Source: Mesorhizobium australicum WSM2073
Lineage (GTDB): Bacteria; Pseudomonadota; Alphaproteobacteria; Rhizobiales; Rhizobiaceae
Assembly (NCBI RefSeq): GCF_000230995.2
Contig: NC_019973.1
Coordinates: forward strand, 558,001-622,000
DNA: 64,000 bases
Reading direction: 5' to 3'
Part shown: positions 1 through 8,851 of the stretch, in pieces
How positions within the stretch are numbered: position 1 is the stretch's first letter
How the letters are laid out: the number at the start of each line of letters is the position of its first letter
The notes under the pieces: model-generated
Seen by the model: the letters and a program-made list of their open reading frames with translations, nothing else
The model's database searches: none
Told to the model about the DNA's origin: nothing
Program-made: the position numbers and the translations under genes

Positions 1-354
1 GGCAATTGCCGGGATGATGTCCTTGGCGTCATAGTCGTCGCCGAGCTTGTCGAGCGGCAGGAGCCAGCTCTGCTTGGCCCAGATCGGAACCTCGTAGGTG
101 CCGATGGTCATCACGTCATACTGGCCACCCTTGGTGGCGATGTCGGTGGTGACGCGCTCGCGCAGCACGTTCTCTTCGAGCGTGACCCAGTTGAGCTGGA
201 TGTCCGGGTTAGCCTTGGTGAAGTCGTCGGTCAGCTTCTGCATGCGGACCATATCGCCATTGTTGACGGTGGCGATGGTGATGGATTCGGCGTGTGCGGC
301 GAACGCAAGCGTGCTGGCCGACAACAAGCCCAGGGTGAGCGTGCGAAGTTTCAT
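1..354 (-). CDS. Polyol/sugar ABC transporter substrate-binding protein, 5' part only
   Basis: The gene runs off the left edge; the first 118 codons are visible. It begins with a Sec signal peptide (Lys/Arg start, hydrophobic core, cleavage near Ala-His-Ala at residues 20-22). The mature part 'ESITIATVNNGDMVRMQKL' and the following 'DFTKANPDIQLNWVTLEENV' are typical of the periplasmic binding proteins of sorbitol/mannitol (SmoE-like) importers of family 1 extracellular binding proteins. It would capture a polyol or sugar and hand it to an inner-membrane permease, presumably encoded to the left. A SorC regulator and a HAD phosphatase lie 1.5-3 kb to the right, a combination often seen with polyol uptake operons. 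The substrate cannot be fixed from this fragment. Confidence 0.8.
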   Translation of the reverse strand, partial: MKLRTLTLGLLSASTLAFAAHAESITIATVNNGDMVRMQKLTDDFTKANPDIQLNWVTLEENVLRERVTTDIATKGGQYDVMTIGTYEVPIWAKQSWLLPLDKLGDDYDAKDIIPAIA

Positions 355-590
355 CAAATTCCTCCCATAAACCAAGTTGAGCATTTGCCTTGGTTGTGAG
401 CAATTACTCACTTAGTCTTAATTATGTCAAGCCGGATTCGATGCTGCAGCGCAGCACACGGCCGGCGAATGGGGCGGAGGTTCGAAGACAGGGCTCGGGT
501 TGCCGCCGTCTGGAGTCCAGGCGGCGGGACCAAAGCCTCTCGAGCGGGATGTCGTTTGTTGCCCCGGTCCGACGTCAGCTTATGTGCCGG
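355..590. other. Intergenic region between SmoE-like gene and LysR gene
   Basis: It holds the upstream region of the binding-protein gene (an AT-richer stretch about 360-425, suitable for its promoter) and the 3' flank of the LysR gene. I see no convincing coding region; the reading frames crossing it on the plus strand are antisense shadows. Confidence 0.5.
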
Positions 591-1496
591 TCAGCAGGCG
601 ATCTCGGCCAGCAGCCAGTCGCGGAAGGCGCGGATCTTGGGCACGTTGCGGCGCGCCTCGGGGTAGACCAGCCAGTAGGCGTGCCCGTCGTCGCCGACCA
701 GGTCGAATGGCTGGATCAGCCGGCCGTCGGCGAGTTCGGCCTTGAACAGCGCCCGGGTCAGGATCGCCACGCCATGGCCCGATATGGCCGCGTTGGCTTC
801 ATAGGCCTGCGCGCCCATGCTGCTGCCGGGCCGCCTGGCAAGGTCGTGGCTGTGCACGCCGGCGGCCTCGAACCATTGCGTCCACCAGATATCGCTGGGA
901 TCGAGGATCGGCAGCTTGAGCAGGTCGGCCGGTTCGTTGATGCCGCCGATGCTCGCAGCGAGCTTCGGGCTCAGCATGGGCGTGAAATCGGCATCGAGCA
1001 GCTTGTGGGCTTCCAGCCCCGGCCATTTGCCGCCGCCAGAACGAATGGCGAGGTCGACATCCTCGCGGGCGAAATCCGTCAGCCGGCTCGACGTGTCGAG
1101 CCGCACGGCAAGCGAGGGATGCGCGATCTGGAATGCGCCCAGATGGTGCGCCAGCCAGTTCGAGGCAAAAGTCAGCACCGTGGTGACGCACAACAACCCG
1201 TCCGCCCCGCCGCGCGCGGCGGCATAGGCCTGGCTAAGAATGGCAAAGGCCTCGCTGACCGCCGGCGCCAGGCGCTGGCCGGCTTCGGTCAGTTCGATCT
1301 GCCGCGGCCGGCGCAGGAACAGCGGAGCGCCGACGCGCTCCTCCAGCACCTTGATTTGATAGCTGACCGCCGCTTGCGTCATGGCGAGTTCGCCGGCGGC
1401 CTTGGTGAAGGAAAGATGCCGCGCCACCGCCTCGAACACCCGGATCGCCTGTAACGGCGGCAGCTGCGAAACCTGCGGCGCGCTGAGATCAGGCAT
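591..1496 (-). CDS. LysR-family transcriptional regulator (GcvA-like)
   Basis: The 301-aa protein has the usual LysR length and layout. A winged helix-turn-helix occupies about residues 15-75 (LQAIRVFEAVARHLSFTKAA, then AVSYQIKVLEERVGAPLF), followed by the periplasmic-binding-protein-like effector domain. The phrase 'FEAVARHLSFTKAA.EL..TQAAVS.QIK.LEE..G.PLF.R' is characteristic of the GcvA-like subgroup. It should act as a dimer or tetramer and respond to a small metabolite. Neighbours are a small DUF1127-like gene transcribed divergently from 1607 and the SmoE-like gene downstream, so its target is not obvious. Assignment to the family is secure; effector and regulon are unknown. Confidence 0.9.
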   Translation of the reverse strand: MPDLSAPQVSQLPPLQAIRVFEAVARHLSFTKAAGELAMTQAAVSYQIKVLEERVGAPLFLRRPRQIELTEAGQRLAPAVSEAFAILSQAYAAARGGADGLLCVTTVLTFASNWLAHHLGAFQIAHPSLAVRLDTSSRLTDFAREDVDLAIRSGGGKWPGLEAHKLLDADFTPMLSPKLAASIGGINEPADLLKLPILDPSDIWWTQWFEAAGVHSHDLARRPGSSMGAQAYEANAAISGHGVAILTRALFKAELADGRLIQPFDLVGDDGHAYWLVYPEARRNVPKIRAFRDWLLAEIAC

Positions 1497-1606
1497 AAAG
1501 CCTCCTTATGGATCGTTATCGACGTTCGATTGGCAAAAGCGGCCGGCAAGGCCGACATTCATCCTCAACCCGTCATTCGGGTTCAGGATAACGAAGGTTG
1601 ACGATC

Positions 1607-1792
1607 ATGACCATGGCGCAGCAAAAATGCACTCCCGCCCCCGATCATCGCTGGATTTCGTGGCTTGCGGACGGATTCGGCTGGTTCGCGACCCGAAAAA
1701 GGGCGCATCTCGACGTCAGGGACCTGTCGCCGCATCTGCAGCGCGACCTCGGTTTCCTCGATGGCAACGACCCTTTCGGCCGGCACCAATAG
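1607..1792 (+). CDS. Small DUF1127-like protein
   Basis: About 61 aa from ATG 1607 (a TTG three codons upstream is also possible). The C-terminal stretch 'HLDVRDLSPHLQRDLGFLDGN' fits the DUF1127/YjiS pattern (L..L....L.DIGl..), found in very small Arg-rich alphaproteobacterial proteins, some of which are known to bind RNA or affect phosphate and carbon metabolism. The region 1515-1600 just upstream separates it from the divergent LysR gene. Short length makes the call moderately certain. Confidence 0.6.
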   Translation: MTMAQQKCTPAPDHRWISWLADGFGWFATRKRAHLDVRDLSPHLQRDLGFLDGNDPFGRHQ

Positions 1793-1817
1793 CCTTGCTG
1801 GCTTTATCGCGAAGCCG

Positions 1818-2777
1818 TCAGATACTGGCTAGCAGGGCGGCCGCCGTCCGCTCGTCGGTGATGAGCCCGTTGACCAGCCGTCGGTTGACCGCCGCCAGGA
1901 TGCCGGGCAGCTTGCGCTCCCCCATGGCGAGCGCGATCACCAGCGACTTCTCCCGCGACGGCAGCGCCGCCGACGACACCCGGTCATTGGTGATGCCGTC
2001 GATCATGCGGCCCTCGCGGTCGAACACCCAGCCAACGATTTCAGCGACGCCGCCGGCCTTCTGCAAGGCTTTCAGTTCGCTTTCGGAAATGAAGCCATCC
2101 TCGTAGAGCGGCGCCTTCGGGCCGAGGTCGCCGATACCGATGAAGGTGACGTCGGCCTCCGCCGCAAGCACCAGTGTCGGCTGGATCATCGGCTGGTTGA
2201 GCAGCATCTCGCGCTCCTGCGGCGAAGAGGCGATGACCGGCAGCGGCATCGGGAAGGACCGCGCCTTGACCCTGTCGGCCATGGTGAAGATGACGTTGTA
2301 GAAGGCAGCGGACCCGTCCGGCGAGATGTTGCCGGTCAAGGACACCACCTTGTGCTGCGGGCATTCCATCGGCGGCAATTGTTCGATCGCCGCCTTCAGC
2401 GTCCGTCCGGTGCCGATGCCCATGACGATCGGCGTCGGCGACCGCAGCCGCCGCTCGATCTCAGCGGCCGCCGCTTCGGCGATGCCGATGGTCGTGGAAG
2501 ATGAATTGGGATCGCTCGGCACCACCTCGACCACGTCGAGCGCAAAGCGCGATTTCAGCCGCGCGGCGAGATCCAGGCAGTTGGCGATCGGATGATCGAC
2601 GCGGACCTTGATCAGGCCTTCCGACACCGCCAGCGACACCAGACGCTGCGCCGTCTGCCTCGATATGCCGAGCGTGGCGGCGATCTGGTCCTGTGTGTTG
2701 CCGGCAACATAATAGAGCCAGCCGGCGCGCGCCGCGTCGTCCAGCCTGTTGCTGCCGCCATCCTGCCGGGTATTCAC
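1818..2777 (-). CDS. SorC/DeoR-type sugar-responsive transcriptional regulator
   Basis: 319 aa from GTG 2777, chosen because a strong GGGGAGG lies about 7 nt upstream; an ATG at 2804 would add nine residues but has no ribosome-binding site. The N-terminus carries a HTH of the SorC type (ARAGWLYYVAGNTQDQIAA, then GISRQTAQRLVSLAVSEGLI, about residues 15-60). The rest is the sugar-phosphate-binding domain with 'MGIGTGRTLKAAIEQLP', 'IGIGDLG' and the family C-terminus 'GILAAVNRRLVNGLITDERTA'. In rhizobia and Rhodobacter, SorC proteins (SmoC-like) control polyol uptake operons, which fits the SmoE-like gene at the left edge. The inducer is inferred, not shown. Confidence 0.9.
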   Translation of the reverse strand: MNTRQDGGSNRLDDAARAGWLYYVAGNTQDQIAATLGISRQTAQRLVSLAVSEGLIKVRVDHPIANCLDLAARLKSRFALDVVEVVPSDPNSSSTTIGIAEAAAAEIERRLRSPTPIVMGIGTGRTLKAAIEQLPPMECPQHKVVSLTGNISPDGSAAFYNVIFTMADRVKARSFPMPLPVIASSPQEREMLLNQPMIQPTLVLAAEADVTFIGIGDLGPKAPLYEDGFISESELKALQKAGGVAEIVGWVFDREGRMIDGITNDRVSSAALPSREKSLVIALAMGERKLPGILAAVNRRLVNGLITDERTAAALLASI

Positions 2778-3019
2778 GTCCTGCCTCCCCAAACCGCCGA
2801 TCATCAGGCGGTCGTATCAGTTTCGCAGGGAATGACCGCCTGCGCAATTGTCAATCTCAAGAGCAAATGCTTGCGCCGAAGCAGCGGTGATTTCTCCGCC
2901 GACATCCTATCGGAGAAAGCGCCGCGGGTCCGTTTCTCCGTCTGAAGGCATGTTCAATGGCCGCCAAAGGTTTATCTCGCGGCGCAAACCCTTTAAGGGA
3001 TCGAAAAAAGGAGCGCTGC

Positions 3020-3652
3020 ATGACACCAAAGGCGGTTTTCTGGGACATGGACGGGACGCTGGTCGACAGCGAACCGCTGCATGAGGCAGCCCTCATCGCT
3101 GCGATGCGCAATGCCGGCCTCACGCCTCCGGCCGATCTGCACGAACGCGTGCTCGGCGTCGCCGCCTGGCCGGTTTACGAAATGATGCGCGACGAGTTCG
3201 GGCTGCAACTGCCCTTCGACGAATGGATCGTTCACAAATATGAGCATTACCTGCCGCTGGTCGAGGGGCTGAAGCCGCGCCCAGGCGCCATCGAGATCTT
3301 CAAGGAGTTGCGCGCGCTCGGCGTGCAGCAGGCGGTGGTCTCAAACTCGGATCGGATGATCGTCGACGCCAATCTGCATATGGTCGGGCTGACCTACCCC
3401 GGCATGAAGACGATCAGCCGCAACGATGTGCGGGAAGGCAAGCCGCACGCGGAGCCTTTCCTTCGCGCCGCCTATCTGGCAGACGTCGACCCCGCGCACG
3501 CCGTCGCGGTCGACGACAGCTGGCCGGGCGCCATGGCGGGCCTGGCGGCGGGAATGAAGACGATCTTCTGGCCTGAAAAGCCGATGGAAGGACCGCCCGG
3601 CGCCATTGTCATCAACAGCGCCGGGGAATTGCGGGCTCAGCTCGGACTGTAG
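3020..3652 (+). CDS. HAD-superfamily phosphatase (subfamily IA)
   Basis: 210 aa from ATG 3020, preceded by AAAGGAG. HAD motif I is 'FWDMDGTLVDSEP' (nucleophile Asp and the acid/base Asp two residues on), motif II is 'AVVSNSDRMI', and motif III/IV is the Lys-containing 'GKPHAEPFLRAA' plus 'AVAVDDSWPGAMAG'. The helical cap between motifs I and II is of the IA (beta-phosphoglucomutase/phosphoglycolate phosphatase-like) kind. It should dephosphorylate a small sugar or polyol phosphate in the cytoplasm. It faces the SorC gene divergently, so it may belong to the same polyol regulon. Exact substrate cannot be told. Confidence 0.85.
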   Translation: MTPKAVFWDMDGTLVDSEPLHEAALIAAMRNAGLTPPADLHERVLGVAAWPVYEMMRDEFGLQLPFDEWIVHKYEHYLPLVEGLKPRPGAIEIFKELRALGVQQAVVSNSDRMIVDANLHMVGLTYPGMKTISRNDVREGKPHAEPFLRAAYLADVDPAHAVAVDDSWPGAMAGLAAGMKTIFWPEKPMEGPPGAIVINSAGELRAQLGL

Positions 3653-3655
3653 CGT

Positions 3656-4423
3656 TCAGTTCCGGTACACCGGCTCCTGCTCGTCGAGGATCGCCTTCAA
3701 CTCGGCGAGATGACGTTCGGCCTGGCCGGGATAGTTGTCCATCTCGCTCGCCGCCTTCTCGGCGATCGCGTCGGACAAGGTGCGCAGCGGCCGGCCCGTC
3801 CACAGGGCCTTGATGTAGGTCTCGGCGGCACGCTCGAAATAGAACATGCGGTTGAAGGCGTCGGCGACGGTGTCGCCGATGACCAGCACGCCATGGTTGC
3901 CCATCACCATCACCTTGACCTTGGGGTCGGCGAGAAGCTGCGAGCAGCGCTCGCCCTCTTCCTCGAAGGCCAGTCCGCCATAATGGGCGTCGACGACGTG
4001 ACGGTTGAAGAACATCGCCGAATTCTGGTCGATCGGCGGCAGCGTCGAGTCGGCAAGTGAGGCCAGCACGGTGGCGTGGATCGAATGGACGTGCATGACG
4101 CAGCGCGCGTGCGGCACGTTGCGATGGACGGCGCCGTGCAGGCCCCATGCCGTGGGGTCGGGTGCATTCGGCCCGGAAAGCGTCTCGGGGTCGTTGGCGT
4201 CGATCTCGATCAGGTCGCTCGCCTTGATGCGCGAGAAATGCACCTGGTTCGGGTTCATCAGGAACCTGGTGCCGTCGTCGTTGACCGCCAGCGAGAAATG
4301 GTTGGCCACCGCCTCATGCATGTTGAGCCGCGCCGTCCAGCGGAAGGCGCAGGCGAGATCGACGCGCTCTTCGTAGAAGGGCAGGTTGGTGAGCGTTTCC
4401 TTCTGCAGGCGGGCGATGCTCAT
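3656..4423 (-). CDS. Class II aldolase/adducin family protein
   Basis: 255 aa. The fold signature is clear: 'LNMHEAVANHFSLAVNDDGTRFLMNP' near the N-terminus, the metal-binding 'HVHSIHATVLASL' at about residues 113-125, and the downstream 'VMGNHGVLVIGDTVADAFNRMFYFE' typical of class II aldolase/adducin proteins. Members use a divalent metal bound by His residues to cleave or epimerise sugar phosphates (fuculose- or ribulose-phosphate type); many bacterial copies are uncharacterised. It ends 3 nt from the end of the convergent HAD gene. The reaction is not deducible. Confidence 0.85.
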   Translation of the reverse strand: MSIARLQKETLTNLPFYEERVDLACAFRWTARLNMHEAVANHFSLAVNDDGTRFLMNPNQVHFSRIKASDLIEIDANDPETLSGPNAPDPTAWGLHGAVHRNVPHARCVMHVHSIHATVLASLADSTLPPIDQNSAMFFNRHVVDAHYGGLAFEEEGERCSQLLADPKVKVMVMGNHGVLVIGDTVADAFNRMFYFERAAETYIKALWTGRPLRTLSDAIAEKAASEMDNYPGQAERHLAELKAILDEQEPVYRN

Positions 4424-4503
4424 CGAAAATATCCTCCGGTTTGGCCCAGAATGCCGCGCGCCGCTGGTGCCCGCAACCGCTTTCGCTTGGTGCAGAAGGC
4501 CAG

Positions 4504-5141
<638 letters not shown>

Positions 5142-5145
<4 letters not shown>

Positions 5146-5582
5146 GTCGGAAACTCCGTGATGGCAAGGACTGCGAAGCCGAGCCCGATCAACAGGCAGA
5201 GCGGCGAATAGAAACTGGAATCGAGCCGAGCGAAAGGCTGTTGCGGCGCCAGCCGGCGCCACCAGGGCGTGAAACCGGCAATGCCGCGCCCCAGGAACAC
5301 CAGTCCGATCAGCATCGCGGTGGCCGCGAGGCCCTGCTTGGGAAACGGCGAGGCAAAGAAACCGATGAGCGCCAGCGGCCACAGCGTTGCCAGGCCGAGG
5401 CAGGCGGCAACGGCGAAACTGGCGAACGGCGTCGGCATTTCGTCGACGCCGCGAAAGCCGACGACAGCGTGGGCGCAGGACGCCGCGTCCCTGCCCGGCC
5501 AGACGCCGCCTATGCCCCAATAGACATGCAGCGCCGTGACCAGCAGCAGGACGAAGGAGAGGACGAAGGCGAGGAGGATCAT
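5142..5582 (-). CDS. DUF3995-like membrane protein inside the urease accessory operon
   Basis: 146 aa from ATG 5582. It has about four membrane segments and begins with '[25 protein letters not shown]', followed by 'HAVVGFRG' and later '[37 protein letters not shown]', a pattern I associate with DUF3995. It is coupled on both sides by ATGA overlaps: its start overlaps the stop of ureF and its stop overlaps the start of ureG. This places it firmly in the urease accessory operon. A role in nickel or urea handling is only inferred from that position; no metal-binding His clusters are visible. Confidence 0.75.
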
Positions 5583-6250
5583 GAGCGGAACAATCGCGAA
5601 TACTGGGTTTCGTGCTTCATGGCCATGACGTCGGAGACGAAGGCGCAGCCGCCGAGGTCGTCCAATGTCGAGCGGGACGCGCGGGCAGCGGTCGAGAGCG
5701 CCAGCGGCTCGAAACCCGCGAGCAGCGTCGTCGCCTCGTTCTGGCCGATCATGCCGAGCCGGATCGCGGCCTGGACGAGGTTGGAGAAGAAGGCTTGCGC
5801 GAAGGCGCACAGCGCGTCCTCAAGCGCGATGCCATTGCCGCCGGCCACGGCTCCGACGGCCACGCAATAGGCGCAATCGGCCGGCAAGCGCTCCAGCACG
5901 GCAGTGGGCCAGGCGGCGGCTGCTTTGAGGAAGGCCGCGCCTTGCAGCATGGTCTCGGCGTGGCGTTCGCGCGAGCCGGCCAGTGCCTCGGCCAGTGCGA
6001 CAACCTCGGCCAGATCGCCACCTTCACGGGCGCGGCGCCAGCTTTCGGCGAACAGCACGGCATCGTTCCAGCCCGAGCCCATCTCGACCAGCGCCTCCAG
6101 CCAGCCGGCAAGGCCGGCGGCATTGGTCACCAGCCCATCTTGCACCGCGCGCTCGAGGCCATGGCTGTAGGCAAAGCCGCCGACCGGAAAGGCCGGCGAC
6201 AGCCACGCCATCAGCCGTAGCAGGGCGATGCCGGACGGCTGGTCAGTCAT
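5579..6250 (-). CDS. ureF: Urease accessory protein UreF
   Basis: 223 aa from ATG 6250. UreF is the helical adaptor that binds UreD-urease and gates UreG GTP hydrolysis during nickel insertion. Family hallmarks are '[24 protein letters not shown]' at the N-terminus, '[14 protein letters not shown]', and the C-terminal '[23 protein letters not shown]'. The start overlaps the 3' end of ureE by 8 nt and the stop overlaps the next start, so the four genes read as one translationally coupled unit. Confidence 0.96.
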   Translation of the reverse strand: MTDQPSGIALLRLMAWLSPAFPVGGFAYSHGLERAVQDGLVTNAAGLAGWLEALVEMGSGWNDAVLFAESWRRAREGGDLAEVVALAEALAGSRERHAETMLQGAAFLKAAAAWPTAVLERLPADCAYCVAVGAVAGGNGIALEDALCAFAQAFFSNLVQAAIRLGMIGQNEATTLLAGFEPLALSTAARASRSTLDDLGGCAFVSDVMAMKHETQYSRLFRS

Positions 6251-6803
6251 GATCATGGAGGTGATCGTGCGAATGCGCGTGGCTGTGCGCATGCGCTTCG
6301 CTATGGCTGTGGCCATGCGCGTGGCCGTGATCATGCCCGCCGGAATAGGCGCCGCGCACCGGTTTGAACGGCTCGGAGACGTCGCGCACCGTGGCGCCGA
6401 GTCCCTCCAGCATCGCCTTGATGACGTGGTCGCGCAGGATGAGGATACGGTGCGCCTCGATGCCTGCGGCGAGATGGCGGTTGCCGATATGCCAGGCGAG
6501 TTCGGCGAGATGCACGGCGTCGCGGGCGCGGATGTCATAGACCTCTTCGGGCGCCGCGATGATCTCGATATGGCCGCCATCCTCCAGCACCAGCCGGTCG
6601 CCATCGTTCAGAGCGACAGGCTCGGGCAGGTCGACCAGCACCTTGCCGCCGTCGGCAAGTTCGATGGCGCGGCGGCGCAGATGCCGCTCGTCATGGGCGA
6701 GAACGGCACGGCCGGACGGCGCGGTGGTTGCGGCCGTGCCGGCGGGCAATACGGAGACGGCGCGCGGGAATTTGGTGAAGTCGGTGTTGAGGTTGAGCTT
6801 CAT
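6243..6803 (-). CDS. ureE: Urease accessory metallochaperone UreE
   Basis: 186 aa. UreE carries nickel to the UreG/UreF/UreD complex. The N-terminal peptide-binding half contains '[31 protein letters not shown]', the C-terminal half contains '[19 protein letters not shown]'-type sequence with its conserved metal-binding His. The protein ends in a tail of roughly 25 residues made largely of His with Asp, Ala and Ser ([20 protein letters not shown] and on), longer than in many UreE proteins and probably a nickel store. It is the first gene of the ureE-ureF-DUF3995-ureG block and is separated from ureC by about 2 kb. Confidence 0.96.
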   Translation of the reverse strand: MKLNLNTDFTKFPRAVSVLPAGTAATTAPSGRAVLAHDERHLRRRAIELADGGKVLVDLPEPVALNDGDRLVLEDGGHIEIIAAPEEVYDIRARDAVHLAELAWHIGNRHLAAGIEAHRILILRDHVIKAMLEGLGATVRDVSEPFKPVRGAYSGGHDHGHAHGHSHSEAHAHSHAHSHDHLHDHD

Positions 6804-6873
6804 TTCATGGAACCTCCATCAGAGCGCCGCGCGTCCCCTTGGACGCGCAAAGGATGCTCTAACATGTTTGAAT

Positions 6874-7509
6874 CTATGCATCGTGCTTTCCGAAAATCGA
6901 TTCCGATTTTCGGGCCGATGCATTGGCTTGCGCCCGGGTCCGGGCCGGCCGCGCCAGAAGGCGATCGAAATAGCTATTGACGCGCTCGGAGTCGATCGGG
7001 AAACTGCCGGCACGCGCCCAGCCGCCCATGTCGCCGAGCAGCACGTCGACGGCGGAAAACCTGTCGCCGAGCGCGAACGGCTTGTCGCCGAGCCGGCGCT
7101 CCAGCGCCTTGACCTCCGTGGCGAAGTCAAAGGCCGCGGCAGGACCGACATCGACCCGCACTTCCCTGGGCAGGAGGAAACGGTGGCGCAATTTGTTCCA
7201 CAGCGGCGCCTCGAACTCGCTCTGGGCAAAATGCATCCAGGAATCCATTTCGGCGCGGCCAGCGAGACCGGGATTGGCGCCCATACCTTTATCGGCGTGC
7301 TTGTCGGCGAGATAGACGCAGATCGCCGCCGAATCCGTCACCGTCAATTCACCGTCTATGAGGATCGGCACCTTGCCCGACGGACTGAGCGCATAGGCTT
7401 CGGGCGAGCGCAGCTTGACCTCGACGAACTCATAGGGCTGGCCGAGTTCCTCCAGCATCCAGAGGACGCGACTGACCCGGGATCCGCGCGATCCGACGGC
7501 CTTGTACAT
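6874..7509 (-). CDS. Glutathione S-transferase family protein
   Basis: 211 aa. The N-terminal thioredoxin-like half has 'SRGSRVSRVLWMLEELGQPYEFVEVKLRSPE' and the cis-Pro glutathione-binding 'SGKVPILIDGELTVTDSAAICVYLADK'. The C-terminal helical half contains 'GDRFSAVDVLLGDMGGWA'. It should bind glutathione in the cytoplasm; the substrate is unknown. The last dozen residues (SARKSESIFGKHDA) are encoded by a dispersed palindromic repeat (see 6878-6921), so the native C-terminus has been replaced. The gene sits between ureC and ureE on the same strand but shows no functional tie to urease. Confidence 0.88.
   Translation of the reverse strand: MYKAVGSRGSRVSRVLWMLEELGQPYEFVEVKLRSPEAYALSPSGKVPILIDGELTVTDSAAICVYLADKHADKGMGANPGLAGRAEMDSWMHFAQSEFEAPLWNKLRHRFLLPREVRVDVGPAAAFDFATEVKALERRLGDKPFALGDRFSAVDVLLGDMGGWARAGSFPIDSERVNSYFDRLLARPARTRAQANASARKSESIFGKHDA
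6878..6921. repeat. Rhizobiales-type palindromic repeat at the 3' end of the GST gene
   Basis: Imperfect palindrome with arms GCATCGTGCTTTCCGAAAATCG and its near complement CGATTTTCGG..CGATGC. It resembles the short palindromic intergenic repeats of Rhizobiales that carry a 'TTTCCGAAAA..GGTTCC..TTTTCGG' core. It lies across the end of the GST coding region. Confidence 0.65.
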
Positions 7510-7554
7510 CGTTGAACCCTGCCTTTCCCGAGCAGCCTAGTGCATCCGCGGCCG

Positions 7555-8148
7555 TCATACGATCGTGTCGAAGAGCCGCAGGATGAACGATATCTGGTAG
7601 ATCAGCGCCGCCGCGACGAAGGCGATGTGGAACCGGCGGTCGCGCACCAGGATCGCGACGACGCACAGCACGACGAAGACCGGCGTGCGGAACAGATACT
7701 CGGTGCCGAAGCGTGCGAAATGCTCAGGCCCCTTCAGCAAAGTGTCGACCACGTCGAGCAGGTAAGTCGCCGCCAGCAGGCCGAAGAACCAGGCGCGGCG
7801 CGAATAGAAGAAATCCTCGTAGCTGGTGTAGTCGAGCATCGAATCCGGAAACAGCAGCGCGCAGAGCAGGAACAGGGTGATCGCGTAGAAGATGATGAAC
7901 AGGTACTTGCCGAAGGTCCAGGTTTCGATGGTGTAGAGGCCGAACTCCCACCACCAGAAGTGCACCAGCATCAACAGCACCGAGGCGACCCAGGCCAGAT
8001 GCACGGGGTAGAGACGGTATTGGCCGGGATGCTGGACAATGCGCGCCACCCCCGACAGCAGGCGCGCGACGCCAAGCCCGATCACCATGCCCATGACGAT
8101 GCGAATATGCGGGAAAATGTCGTGGGCGGAGGCTATTTGCTGGTCCAT
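7555..8148 (-). CDS. Six-helix integral membrane protein of unknown function
   Basis: 197 aa with about six hydrophobic segments, starting 'DIFPHIRIVMGMVIGLGVARLLSGVARIVQHP' and continuing with 'HLAWVASVLLMLVHFWWWEFGL', 'YLFIIFYAITLFLLCALLFP' and 'RTPVFVVLCVVAILVRDRRFH'. I recognise it as a conserved hypothetical inner-membrane protein of Rhizobiales but know no function. Same strand as the urease genes, without tight spacing to either neighbour. Confidence 0.75.
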   Translation of the reverse strand: MDQQIASAHDIFPHIRIVMGMVIGLGVARLLSGVARIVQHPGQYRLYPVHLAWVASVLLMLVHFWWWEFGLYTIETWTFGKYLFIIFYAITLFLLCALLFPDSMLDYTSYEDFFYSRRAWFFGLLAATYLLDVVDTLLKGPEHFARFGTEYLFRTPVFVVLCVVAILVRDRRFHIAFVAAALIYQISFILRLFDTIV

Positions 8149-8203
8149 AGGCAGCTAATAATGCTCTCGATGCTATGAAAAAGCTCTAGCGGACCACGTG
8201 GTG

Positions 8204-8692
8204 CTATTCGCGAATAAGCTGATCCGATGACCACGGCGTGCCGGGAAAATAGTCATGGTCGAGAATTTCCCTGATCGAATACGGACAGTCCGCGGGGAAA
8301 TTGCCCTCCCTCAGGCCGGTCTCGTCCGCCGCCTTCAATCTCGCTATTTTGAATTCTCGTCCGAGCCGCTGTCCCGGATAGGCTTTCAAGCTAGGGCTTT
8401 CAACGAGCAGATCTTCGATCTGAAATCGCTGCTCGCGGATGGTCAGCAACCATCCAGTTTTGCGCCTTTCGGGCTGAAATTCCCATTTGAGCAAATGCAG
8501 GAGCAAGGTGCCAAGTCTACTCGCAATTTCTCTTTTGTCGCTCCGCCCCAAGCTCTCGATCTCCTCCGCCAGGTTATCGCGATCGAGGTCTGAGAGGCGA
8601 CCTTCGCGCAACAGCGCGCCTTGCTCGGCGCACCACTGAGCATAATCGGCCTCATAGGGCGTCAATTGCTGTTTTCGAAAAATCTTGTTCAT
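8204..8692 (-). CDS. DUF29 family protein
   Basis: 162 aa. The pattern 'YEADYAQWCAEQGALLREGRLSDLDRDNLAEEIESLGRSDKREIASRLGTLLLHLLKWEFQPERR..GW..TI..QR..IE' is the DUF29 signature, a small helical family common in cyanobacteria and alphaproteobacteria and frequently carried on mobile or variable DNA. No function is established. Here it lies between ureC and the membrane-protein gene. Confidence 0.85.
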   Translation of the reverse strand: MNKIFRKQQLTPYEADYAQWCAEQGALLREGRLSDLDRDNLAEEIESLGRSDKREIASRLGTLLLHLLKWEFQPERRKTGWLLTIREQRFQIEDLLVESPSLKAYPGQRLGREFKIARLKAADETGLREGNFPADCPYSIREILDHDYFPGTPWSSDQLIRE

Positions 8693-8851
8693 TTAAGTGA
8701 TATTGCTCTCAAAGCACGTAATTTCCAAGCCAAACGGAAAAGGTAGACCCTTATCCGAACCCTTCGGCGCAACATTCCGCTGCCGCAGTTGACGAAGCGC
8801 ATGCGCTTTCATGGCGGTTCATTGCCCATTCATGAATTTCAGCGGAACGTC

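Noticed and set aside
390..1454. 354-codon plus-strand frame
   Set aside because: Antisense to the LysR gene, Arg-rich composition typical of shadow frames in GC-rich DNA, no domain.
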